From assembly GCA_910585745.1 (NCBI GenBank), contig CAJUFM010000025.1, forward strand, positions 1-37,908: a stretch of DNA of 37,908 nucleotides. Direction: 5' to 3'. Source of the stretch: an uncultured Eubacterium sp. GTDB taxonomy: Bacteria > Bacillota > Clostridia > Lachnospirales > Lachnospiraceae. The notes below the pieces were generated by a model, which was not told the origin of the DNA, ran no database searches, and was given only the letters and a program-made list of their open reading frames with translations. This document shows, piece after piece, positions 30,652 through 37,908 of the stretch. Within the stretch, counting starts at the first letter, position 1. The number at the start of each line of letters is the position of its first letter. A program made the translations under genes and the position numbers.

Positions 30652-33600
30652 ATGTCAAAGTTGATGAAGAAAAAAGGCTTGCGGACATTTCTTATTGTTG
30701 TGGTAGTGATCGCAGCATTGGTCGTGTTTTTTAAACTTAAAGGAACGTCAACAAGCGACAACTCCGACAAGTATAAGGGCGTAGATCTGGAAGCGACAGA
30801 AAATTCCTATGGCCGCAGTGATACATATGCCTTATACAAAAAAGCTCATGGGGATTCTGCGCCAGAGGGTGCAGAGAACACATATGAGTTTGACATTTTT
30901 GGCTATAAAGACAGCAACAATGTTTCAAAGCGCACTGGTGTTGGTCCGGCAGCTGATAGGTCAGACGCTGTACAGATTCCAGAAGAAGGATTTGCAGAGT
31001 ATGAGATTGATGTAAAGAACGCAGGATATTACAATCTTATGCTGGAGTATTTTCCGACAACGGATGAGGAAGACCGTGGTATTTCTATCGAATCAAAGAT
31101 TGAGATCAATGGAAAAGTTCCTTTTAGTGGAGCGGATGCGATAGCACTCGGCCGTATCTATACGGACGAGGGAGAAGTGAGGACGGATAACCAGGGGAAT
31201 GAGATCCGTGCGACACAGGTGGAAGACCCGAATCGTGGCTGGATTTCTGCTTATCTGGAAGATGTAACCGGATATGAAGTGGAGCCTTATAAATTTTATA
31301 TGGAGGCGGGGAAAAATAAGATCCGCATTACCGGTGTCAATGAAAAACTTGTGGTGCGCAGGATGGTATTGACGAATAAGAAGACTGCCCCGGAATATTC
31401 TGAATATTCCCAGGAGAATTCCAGCAAGACAAACAATGTTGCCGGTGATTATCTCCTGAAGATCCAGGGGGAGAAATCTGTGAGGCGTTCTTCGCCATCC
31501 CTGTATGCTACCTATGACCGTACTTCCAGTGATACGGAATATGAGGATAAAGACGGAAAGATAACCCAGCACAATACGGACAGACAGGTTCTGAACATGA
31601 TCGGCGGAACACAGTGGAAGGTTCCCAATGACTGGCTGGAATGGGAGTTTGAAGCACCAGAAGAAGGAGATTATGTGATTGGTATCAAAGGCCGCCAGGG
31701 ATATAACCGCGGATATATTGCAAACCGTGCCCTGTTCATTGACGGCGAGATGCCTTTCCAGGAAATGTCTAAAGTACAGTTTACATATAGTAATGTCTGG
31801 GAAATGAAATGTCTCCAAGACGAAAAAGGCGAGGCGTATAAGTTCCATCTGACCAAAGGGAAACATACGATCCGTCTGAAAAACACCCTGGGTGAGCTGG
31901 GAGACTATCTTTCACAGCTGACGGACAGCGTATACAATATGAACCAGATGTATCGTCAGATTCTCGTGCTGACAGGTACGGAGCCGGATGAATACCGTGA
32001 CTACCGGATCCATGAAGTGTATCCAGAGGTTATCAAGGCGATGGATATTGAATCCAAGAGACTTTATAAACTGGTAGATGAAGTGGTGGCATACACCGGT
32101 GAAAAGGGTGGAGAGATTTCTGTGGCGCAGACACTGGCGCGTCAGATGGAGACCTTTGTGAAGAGACCGGATAAGATCCCGGCTATGCTTAAAAACTTTA
32201 AAGAGAATGTAAGTTCCCTTGGAACATCTATCAATAATCTGAGTGCTGCTTCTATGGATATCGATTATATTGCGATCGCGGGAAGCAAAGAAAAACTGCC
32301 TGAGGTTGATGAGAGCGGATTTGATAAGATGGTGCACGAGTGCGTGCTCTTTATCAACTCATTCCGCAGCGACTCATCAGCTCTCGGAAATGTGTATGAT
32401 TCGGACGACCCGGACGTAATTGATGTCTGGATCACAGCCGGACGTGACCAGAGTACGATCCTGAAAAATATGGTTGACCAGATGTTTACTCCGGAGACGG
32501 GGATCAAGGCAAACGTAAAATTGATCGATGCGGCGGCGGGCGCCAATACAGTAACTTCTTCCACGGCGGCAGTCAATGCGATGCTTCCGGCGGTTATCTC
32601 TGGATTCGGCCCGGATGTTGCGCTGAACATCACCCAGACAGAGCCTGTCAACTATGCTCTTAGAAATGCGGTAGTTGACCTTAAGGCTGAGTTTGGCAGT
32701 GAAGTGGATCAGGTGCTCTCTGAGTACTATCCAAGCTCTTATGAGTCTTATAAGTTCAATGGCGGACTTTTTGCCCTGCCGGAGACACAGAACTATAATG
32801 TTATGTTCTATCGTACGGATATCATGGATCAGCTTGGTATCGATGTTAGTAAAGTGAATACCTGGGAAGACGTGATCAAGATCCTTCCCGTTCTTCAGAA
32901 AAACAGTATGTCCTTTGCGATCCCGTCTGTTGAGCGTAAGATCAATAACATGACGAATCCGGACCTTGCGAACTATTATGCCCAGCTGTATCAGCGCGGC
33001 GGTACATTATATGATGAAGAAGCAATGATAACTACCATTGATTCACCAGAGGGAATTGAGGCTTTTGAATTTTATACAAAACTCTTTACCAATTATAAAC
33101 TGGAAAAACAGTACGACTTTGCAAATCGTTTCCGAAGCGGAGAGATGCCCATCGGTGTTGCAGACTACAGTACCTTTAATACTCTTGCAGTATTTGCTCC
33201 GGAGATCAAGGGACTTTGGAATTTTGCCCTTATGCCTGGTATGGGTCAGGAGGATGGTTCCATTAACCGTGCTACCCAGTCCTGGGGAACCTGCTCGATG
33301 ATGCTCCGTGGTGCTAAGGATAGAAATAAGACCGATAAGGCATGGGAGTTCATGAAATGGTGGGCAAGTTCTAAAGTTCAGGCTACTTATGCCAGCGAGC
33401 TGGAGGCAGTTATGGGTGCAGCGGCACGTTATGCCACAGCGAATAAAAATACCTTCGAGACGCTGTCTTGGAGCAGCAAGGAATCTGCCGCTCTGAAAGA
33501 GCAGTGGGCGCACGCATTTGGTCTTCCGGAAGTTGCCGGTGGTTATTACACAGCACGTCATATCACCAATGCAATCCGTAAGGTTATGAATGATAATGAA

Positions 33601-33711
33601 GACCCAAGAGAGACTCTTCTTGATTATACCAAAACAATTAACGAGGAGCTTACCAACAAGCGCAAGGAATTTGGGCTTCCAACAGCGAAAGAAGCAAATA
33701 AAAATAAATAA
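30652..33711 (+). CDS. Membrane-anchored extracellular solute-binding protein fused to two carbohydrate-binding-like modules
   Basis: At 1019 residues it is far longer than a normal sugar-binding protein of about 430. Residues about 11-28 (TFLIVVVVIAALVVFFKL) are an uncleaved-looking membrane anchor with no lipobox Cys. Two beta-sandwich modules follow: about 110-245 (FAEYEIDVKNAGYYNLMLEY...GKNKIRITG) and about 265-420 (WLEWEFEAPEEGDYVIGIKG...TKGKHTIRLKN), both resembling CBM6/CBM35-type folds. A mostly helical linker spans about 430-580. The C-terminal 430 residues are a family 1 solute-binding protein (VIDVWITAGRDQ, GFGPDVALN, LFALPETQNYNVMFYRTDIMDQLGI). AAAGGAG is 12 bases before the start. 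The two permeases follow directly. The ligand is unknown; a xylan-type oligosaccharide is inferred from the divergent GH43 gene. Confidence 0.85.
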   Translation: MSKLMKKKGLRTFLIVVVVIAALVVFFKLKGTSTSDNSDKYKGVDLEATENSYGRSDTYALYKKAHGDSAPEGAENTYEFDIFGYKDSNNVSKRTGVGPAADRSDAVQIPEEGFAEYEIDVKNAGYYNLMLEYFPTTDEEDRGISIESKIEINGKVPFSGADAIALGRIYTDEGEVRTDNQGNEIRATQVEDPNRGWISAYLEDVTGYEVEPYKFYMEAGKNKIRITGVNEKLVVRRMVLTNKKTAPEYSEYSQENSSKTNNVAGDYLLKIQGEKSVRRSSPSLYATYDRTSSDTEYEDKDGKITQHNTDRQVLNMIGGTQWKVPNDWLEWEFEAPEEGDYVIGIKGRQGYNRGYIANRALFIDGEMPFQEMSKVQFTYSNVWEMKCLQDEKGEAYKFHLTKGKHTIRLKNTLGELGDYLSQLTDSVYNMNQMYRQILVLTGTEPDEYRDYRIHEVYPEVIKAMDIESKRLYKLVDEVVAYTGEKGGEISVAQTLARQMETFVKRPDKIPAMLKNFKENVSSLGTSINNLSAASMDIDYIAIAGSKEKLPEVDESGFDKMVHECVLFINSFRSDSSALGNVYDSDDPDVIDVWITAGRDQSTILKNMVDQMFTPETGIKANVKLIDAAAGANTVTSSTAAVNAMLPAVISGFGPDVALNITQTEPVNYALRNAVVDLKAEFGSEVDQVLSEYYPSSYESYKFNGGLFALPETQNYNVMFYRTDIMDQLGIDVSKVNTWEDVIKILPVLQKNSMSFAIPSVERKINNMTNPDLANYYAQLYQRGGTLYDEEAMITTIDSPEGIEAFEFYTKLFTNYKLEKQYDFANRFRSGEMPIGVADYSTFNTLAVFAPEIKGLWNFALMPGMGQEDGSINRATQSWGTCSMMLRGAKDRNKTDKAWEFMKWWASSKVQATYASELEAVMGAAARYATANKNTFETLSWSSKESAALKEQWAHAFGLPEVAGGYYTARHITNAIRKVMNDNEDPRETLLDYTKTINEELTNKRKEFGLPTAKEANKNK

Positions 33712-33726
33712 GAGAGGAGAGTAAAT

Positions 33727-34662
33727 ATGAAGTTTCTGGGAAAATACATGCAGATTAAGAAACGGAATGCTGGGATCGCCTGGAAAAAGGCGAAGATGTC
33801 AAAAACCTGTTATCTGTTTTTGCTCCCGTATTTTATTCTGTTTACCGTATTTTACATTTTGCCGGTAGTCATGTCGATCTTTTATAGTTTTACTTATTAC
33901 AATGTACTGGAACCGGCGAAGTTTATTGGCTTTAAGAATTACATAGATCTGCTTTTGTCAGATGATGTATTTCTGATTGCGGTGAAGAATACATTCCTTC
34001 TTGCTGCGATTACCGGACCGCTTGGATATATTATGGCATTTATCTTTGCCTGGTTCATCAACGAGCTGCCAAGATATATCCGTGCTTTTGCGGTAATGGT
34101 GTTTTACGCGCCGACGATCGCCGGTCAGGCATATCTGATCTGGTCCATCCTTTTTAGCGGGGATGCTTATGGTTACGTAAATGCCTTTTTGACCAAATTT
34201 GGTATTATCAATGAGCCAATCTTATGGCTGACAGATACCAAGTATATGATGAACGTGGTTATCATTGTCGTCCTCTGGATGAGTCTCGGTACCGGATTCC
34301 TTTCCTTTGTGGCAGGTCTCCAGGGAATTGACGCTTCGCAGTTTGAGGCAGGTTATGTGGATGGCGTGAAGAACCGCTGGCAGGAATTGTGGTATATTAC
34401 TCTTCCTAATATGAAACCTATGCTTTTGTTCGGTGCCGTTATGGCAATCACACAGTCCTTTGGTGTGGCGGACGTAACTATGGCCCTTTGTGGATATCCA
34501 AGTACGGATTACGCAGCTCGGACCGTTGTTACCCATCTGATCGATTATGGTACGACACGATTTGAGATGGGATATGCGTCAGCTATCGCCACCATATTAT
34601 TTGTGGTGATGATCGTGTGTAATAAGGCTATTCAGGCATTGCTCAATAAGGTTGGAACTTGA
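33727..34662 (+). CDS. Sugar ABC transporter permease, MalF/UgpA type
   Basis: An inner-membrane permease subunit of 311 residues with six predicted helices (for example YLFLLPYFILFTVFYILPVV near the N-terminus). The binding-protein-dependent-transport EAA loop, which contacts the ATPase, is QFEAGYVDGVKNRWQELWYITLPNMKP at about residues 200-226. GAGGAGAG precedes ATG 33727, 15 bases after the solute-binding-protein stop. It forms a heterodimer with the next gene product. No ATPase gene is present in the operon, so a shared MsmK/UgpC-type ATPase encoded elsewhere probably drives transport. Confidence 0.93.
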   Translation: MKFLGKYMQIKKRNAGIAWKKAKMSKTCYLFLLPYFILFTVFYILPVVMSIFYSFTYYNVLEPAKFIGFKNYIDLLLSDDVFLIAVKNTFLLAAITGPLGYIMAFIFAWFINELPRYIRAFAVMVFYAPTIAGQAYLIWSILFSGDAYGYVNAFLTKFGIINEPILWLTDTKYMMNVVIIVVLWMSLGTGFLSFVAGLQGIDASQFEAGYVDGVKNRWQELWYITLPNMKPMLLFGAVMAITQSFGVADVTMALCGYPSTDYAARTVVTHLIDYGTTRFEMGYASAIATILFVVMIVCNKAIQALLNKVGT

Positions 34663-34679
34663 TAGGAGGTATTACAGAG

Positions 34680-35543
34680 ATGAAATTAATCAAACTCAAA
34701 AAGAGAAAGCCAAACCGTTCCCGTGGCGGAGATATGGGTATTTACATAATGTTGATCCTGTTTGGTATATTCTTTGTTATTCCTCTTGTATATACCGTAA
34801 GTAATGCCTTTAAGCCACTGGATGAGATTTATCTCTATCCACCACGGTTTTTTGTGAAAAATCCGACCTTTAATAACTTCCAGGATCTTCTGGTAGTTAT
34901 GTCCAACTCTTATGTGCCGTTTACCCGTTATGTATTTAATACGGTGTTGACTACGCTGGTTGGTACGGTGGGACATCTGATCATTGGATCTATGGCTGCC
35001 TATGTGCTGGCAAAATATGATTTTCCTGGCGGGAAACAATTTTTCAATGTATGTGTGACGGCCCTGATGTTCAATGCCTATGTGCTTCAGATCCCAACCT
35101 ATCTGATCATGACGAAGCTGGGCTGGGTAGACACCTATCTGGCGCTGATCGTACCGGCATTTGCGCTTCCTATGGGACTTTTCCTGATGAAACAGTTTAT
35201 GGAACAGATTCCGGATGCGCTGATCGAAGCGGCAAAGATCGATGGTGCGAAGGAAGGACGTATTTTCCTTCAGATCGTTATGCCCAACGTAAAGCCAGCC
35301 TGGCTGACCGTTACGATCTTTTCGGTACAGAACCTTTGGAATCTGAAGGGACAGATTTATATTTACTCAGAGGAATACAAGATGCTGCCATATGCCTTAC
35401 AGCAGATCATGTCTGCCGGAGTAGCACGTGCCGGTGTTGGTGGTGCGGCGACGATGGTTGTTATGATGGTTCCGATCATCATATTCGTTATGGCGCAGAG
35501 TAATATTCTTGAGACGATGGCTAGTTCTGGTATTAAAGACTGA
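34680..35543 (+). CDS. Carbohydrate ABC transporter permease, MalG/UgpE type
   Basis: This is the second permease subunit, 287 residues with six helices (YIMLILFGIFFVIPLVYTVSNAFKP at the N-terminus). The EAA loop is LIEAAKIDGAKEGRIFLQIVMPNVKP, a standard MalG-type version. ATG 34680 is chosen since AGGAGG (34664-34669) precedes it; the in-frame upstream start 34659 overlaps the previous stop. Unlike most MalG proteins, the region after the EAA loop (AGVARAGVGGAATMVVMMVP) is followed by a short end, SNILETMASSGIKD. That ending is the usual permease terminus, so the chain is complete. Confidence 0.92.
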   Translation: MKLIKLKKRKPNRSRGGDMGIYIMLILFGIFFVIPLVYTVSNAFKPLDEIYLYPPRFFVKNPTFNNFQDLLVVMSNSYVPFTRYVFNTVLTTLVGTVGHLIIGSMAAYVLAKYDFPGGKQFFNVCVTALMFNAYVLQIPTYLIMTKLGWVDTYLALIVPAFALPMGLFLMKQFMEQIPDALIEAAKIDGAKEGRIFLQIVMPNVKPAWLTVTIFSVQNLWNLKGQIYIYSEEYKMLPYALQQIMSAGVARAGVGGAATMVVMMVPIIIFVMAQSNILETMASSGIKD

Positions 35544-35559
35544 TGAAGGAGGATGAAAA

Positions 35560-37050
35560 ATGAAAGTATGTAAGAGATTTGCTTCGGCATTTGCACTGTT
35601 GCTTGTCGCATCCGTCCTTTTTAACACAGTAGAGGCCGGAGCTACAAGTTCTGACGGCAATCATTATACTTACATATATGACTGCTGGGGATATGACAGG
35701 GAATCGCCGGATGCATATTCTGTAACACGTACCATTACCGGTTCTGACTTTCCGTGTGGCAACTTTGTGGAGCCTCAGGGGATGTTTGTAAAAGGAAATG
35801 AGCTGTACGTAGTGGATACAGGAAACAGCAGAATTGTAAAGCTGGTGTTTGAAAATGATGTTTTCAACTATGTGAGTGAAGTAAAAGAAATTAATAACAA
35901 TGGTGCCAAAGAAACCTTAAGTAAGCCACAGGATGTATTCGTGGATAAAGAGGGAAATATGTATATTGCGGATACCGGCAACTGCCGGATCGTCCATCTG
36001 GATGCTTCGGGGAATGTGATAAAGATCATAACCAAGCCCAAAGATGAGACGGTGGAGCAGAAGAATGATTTCCTTCCACAGAAACTGGTGGTGGACAGTT
36101 CCAACCGTATCTTTACTCAGGTTCAGAATGTAAACAAAGGATTTATGGAGTTTGCCAACGATGGTTCCTTTACCGGTTTTGTGGGAGCCAGCAAAGTTAC
36201 CTATAACTTTTTACAGTATCTATGGAAGATGGTGGCATCCCAGGAACAGAGAGAACGTATGGATCTTTTTGTTCCCACAGAGTACAGCAATCTCTGCCTG
36301 GACTCGGAAGGGTTTATCTATGCGACGATCGCCCAGATCGGTGATGATGTGAATCCCCGGGAGGCGCAGCCGATCCGTAAGCTGAACGCAAAAGGGACGG
36401 ATATTCTTGTCCGGAATGGATATGAAGAACCTTATGGTGACCTCTGGTGGACAGGAAGTGGCGAGATAGGCGGACCATCTAAAATTGTAGATATTACCTG
36501 TCTTGAAAATGATGTATACTATGCCCTTGATAATACGAGAGGCCGTATCTTTGCCTACGATTTTCAGGGAAATATGCTCTATGCTTTCGGAGGCCACGGA
36601 TACAAAGCGGGATATTTCATGAATCCCTGTGCTCTTGAAGATATGGGAGATACCCTTCTGGTAATGGATCAGAACCTGGGATCCATCACCCAGTTTACCT
36701 TGACTGAGTATGGTAAGTACATCAATGAGGGACTGAGCGAATATAAGCAGGGGCATTATGATGAATCCGCTGCGATCTGGCAGAAAGTATTGAAACAAAA
36801 CGGTAACTATGATCAGGCTTATATCGGTATTGGGCGTGCGTACCTGAGACAGGAAAAATATACCGAGGCGATGGAGTACTTTAAGCTGAAGCTTGATTTT
36901 ACCAATTATTCCAAGGCGTATAAGCTGTATCGTAAAGAATGGTTTGAAGAAAATATAGGAATCATTATTGCCGTTCTGGTACTTATTATCGTCTTTGGTT
37001 ATGCATACGGATTTATTAAGAAGGCCAGAAAGGAGGTCGAGAAAGGATGA
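35560..37050 (+). CDS. Secreted NHL-repeat/TPR protein with C-terminal membrane anchor
   Basis: It has 496 residues, with AAGGAGGATG before ATG 35560. A signal peptide (about 1-27, RFASAFALLLVASVLFNTVEA) leads to a beta-propeller of NHL repeats: EPQGMFVKGNELYVVDTGNSR, KPQDVFVDKEGNMYIADTGNCR, and weaker ones to about residue 385. A TPR segment follows (about 390-460: YKQGHYDESAAIWQKVLKQ, AYIGIGRAYLRQEKYTEAMEYF). One helix (about 467-485, IIIAVLVLIIVFGYAYGF) and a basic tail anchor the C-terminus. The propeller and TPR would sit outside the membrane as a protein-protein or sugar-contact scaffold. Its place between permeases and a Yip1 protein suggests it belongs to the transporter. Its role is unknown. 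Confidence 0.82.
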   Translation: MKVCKRFASAFALLLVASVLFNTVEAGATSSDGNHYTYIYDCWGYDRESPDAYSVTRTITGSDFPCGNFVEPQGMFVKGNELYVVDTGNSRIVKLVFENDVFNYVSEVKEINNNGAKETLSKPQDVFVDKEGNMYIADTGNCRIVHLDASGNVIKIITKPKDETVEQKNDFLPQKLVVDSSNRIFTQVQNVNKGFMEFANDGSFTGFVGASKVTYNFLQYLWKMVASQEQRERMDLFVPTEYSNLCLDSEGFIYATIAQIGDDVNPREAQPIRKLNAKGTDILVRNGYEEPYGDLWWTGSGEIGGPSKIVDITCLENDVYYALDNTRGRIFAYDFQGNMLYAFGGHGYKAGYFMNPCALEDMGDTLLVMDQNLGSITQFTLTEYGKYINEGLSEYKQGHYDESAAIWQKVLKQNGNYDQAYIGIGRAYLRQEKYTEAMEYFKLKLDFTNYSKAYKLYRKEWFEENIGIIIAVLVLIIVFGYAYGFIKKARKEVEKG

Positions 37051-37712
37051 GTATAAAAGAACGGATTCTCAATAAAGAGGGCTGGATCTCCTATGGACAC
37101 TCATTGCGTTATGCTCTGCACTGCATTGTTCGTCCTTTCGACGGTTTTTGGGATCTTACTCACGAAAAGAGAGGATCTATAGCGGCGGCAAATACCATTG
37201 TGGTGGTGCTTCTGGTGACGAATATGCTGAGACTGGGATTTACTAGTTTCCTGTTTTATCCGGTGAACTGGAGGAATGTGAATCTTCTTATGGAGATCAT
37301 GTCATTTTTGCTTCCTTTTGTGGTTTATATTGTGGCAAACTGGTGCCTTACGACCTTGTTTGACGGAAAAGGTACTTTAAGGGATATTTACATGGGTACG
37401 GCATATGCCATGACGCCTTATGTATTGATCCAGCTTCCTTTGATCGTGCTGAGCAATGTGGTGACAGAAGAAGAAGGTGCATTTTATGAATACTTTGGTG
37501 TTTTTTCCATGGTGTGGTGCGGCCTTCTGATCGTAGCATCTGTTATGATGATCCATGATTTCCTTCTAGGAAAGGCTCTCGGTCTGCTGATCTTTTCCGC
37601 AGTAGGCATGCTGGTTATCATATTCCTGTTAGTATTATTCTTCAGTTTGATCAGTGATGGTTTCTCTTATTTCTATTCTTTATATAAAGAAATCATTTAT
37701 CGGTTCTATTAA
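37047..37712 (+). CDS. Yip1-family integral membrane protein
   Basis: It has 221 residues and overlaps the NHL/TPR gene by four bases (ATGA), implying translational coupling. Five predicted helices (for example IVVVLLVTNMLRLGFTSFLF, IMSFLLPFVVYIVANWCL, LGLLIFSAVGMLVIIFLLVLFF) follow a cytoplasmic N-terminus. The YIP1-family core, with a conserved RPFDGFWDLTHEKRGS entry segment and GTLRDIYMGTAYAMTPYVL, is visible. Yip1 proteins act in membrane trafficking in eukaryotes; the bacterial function is not known. Here it is a constant-looking partner of sugar-transport genes. Confidence 0.85.
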   Translation: MSIKERILNKEGWISYGHSLRYALHCIVRPFDGFWDLTHEKRGSIAAANTIVVVLLVTNMLRLGFTSFLFYPVNWRNVNLLMEIMSFLLPFVVYIVANWCLTTLFDGKGTLRDIYMGTAYAMTPYVLIQLPLIVLSNVVTEEEGAFYEYFGVFSMVWCGLLIVASVMMIHDFLLGKALGLLIFSAVGMLVIIFLLVLFFSLISDGFSYFYSLYKEIIYRFY

Positions 37713-37733
37713 TGGAAGGGGGCAATGTTCAGA

Positions 37734-37908
37734 ATGAAAAAGAAATTTTATCTACTTTTAGTTGCTGCGTTATCTTCCATGTTTGCACTGGCTGGCTGTG
37801 GAACATCTGGGGAAGGATATAAGGAACTGACCGCTTATACAAACGAAGACAGTCAGACGGAAACCATCAGTAACAATGCACTGGAACTGACAGTTGATAA
37901 GGATTCAA
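37734..37908 (+). CDS. Lipoprotein, N-terminal part only (possible DUF5696 family)
   Basis: The frame is open at the window's right edge. GAAGGGGG (37714-37722) lies upstream, with ATG 37734 or 37725 (three residues earlier) as start. The first 22 residues form a lipoprotein signal with lipobox LAGC, so it is anchored outside the membrane. After a short linker the sequence begins ALELTVDKDS, which resembles the opening of the DUF5696 family (large lipoproteins found beside Yip1 and sugar ABC genes). That assignment rests on few residues. It is the sixth gene of the operon. Confidence 0.65.
   Translation, partial: MKKKFYLLLVAALSSMFALAGCGTSGEGYKELTAYTNEDSQTETISNNALELTVDKDS

Overview
The window looks like a chromosomal segment of a strictly anaerobic, low-to-mid GC Firmicute, most likely family Lachnospiraceae. 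Supporting signs are pyruvate:ferredoxin oxidoreductase, acetate kinase, an anaerobic class III ribonucleotide reductase, AsnA-type asparagine synthetase, a YlbJ-type sporulation membrane protein, strong AGGAGG ribosome-binding sites, and consensus TTGACA/TATAAT promoters. There is no rRNA, insertion sequence, prophage or CRISPR array. Almost every gene is housekeeping or a standard accessory module.

Layout. Positions 1-2047 hold two surface/secreted proteins of unknown role. One is cut by the window edge. The other is a lipoprotein with repeated domains and an apparent frameshift near its end. Positions 2119-8165 hold nifJ (pyruvate oxidation), asnS and asnA. Positions 8166-10265 hold a compact palindromic repeat that supplies part of a promoter, an iron-type alcohol dehydrogenase, and a sigma-70-like protein lacking its -35-recognition domain. 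Positions 10266-13706 form a deoxynucleotide unit (nrdD, nrdG, dut) under a densely packed control region: two NrdR boxes, a near-consensus promoter, and a perfect 23-bp palindrome over the -10. Positions 13799-19236 hold a hybrid sensor kinase overlapping recG, then rsmD and a DivIVA-like coiled-coil gene. A YlbJ-like gene lies on the minus strand. Positions 20230-22636 hold degV, ackA and rpmF. Positions 22637-24795 hold tandem terminators, a folded element between 10-bp direct repeats, and an ECF sigma factor with its probable DUF4179-type anti-sigma. Positions 25039-28483 are a GntR(YtrA-type)-ABC exporter operon behind repeated operator-like sequences. A tRNA-Leu(CAA) follows on the minus strand.

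The right end (28808-37908) is the most distinctive part. A GH43 beta-xylosidase on the minus strand diverges from a six-gene operon. That operon encodes a 1019-residue membrane-anchored solute-binding protein fused to two carbohydrate-binding-like modules, two MalF/MalG-type permeases, an NHL-propeller/TPR protein with a C-terminal membrane anchor, a Yip1-family membrane protein, and the start of a lipoprotein (cut by the window). No transport ATPase is encoded, so a shared ATPase elsewhere is probable. I infer an envelope-bound complex for capture and import of a plant (xylan-type) oligosaccharide, with the cytoplasmic GH43 enzyme cleaving what comes in. The roles of the NHL/TPR and Yip1 subunits are undefined; this is the best candidate here for a poorly described system.
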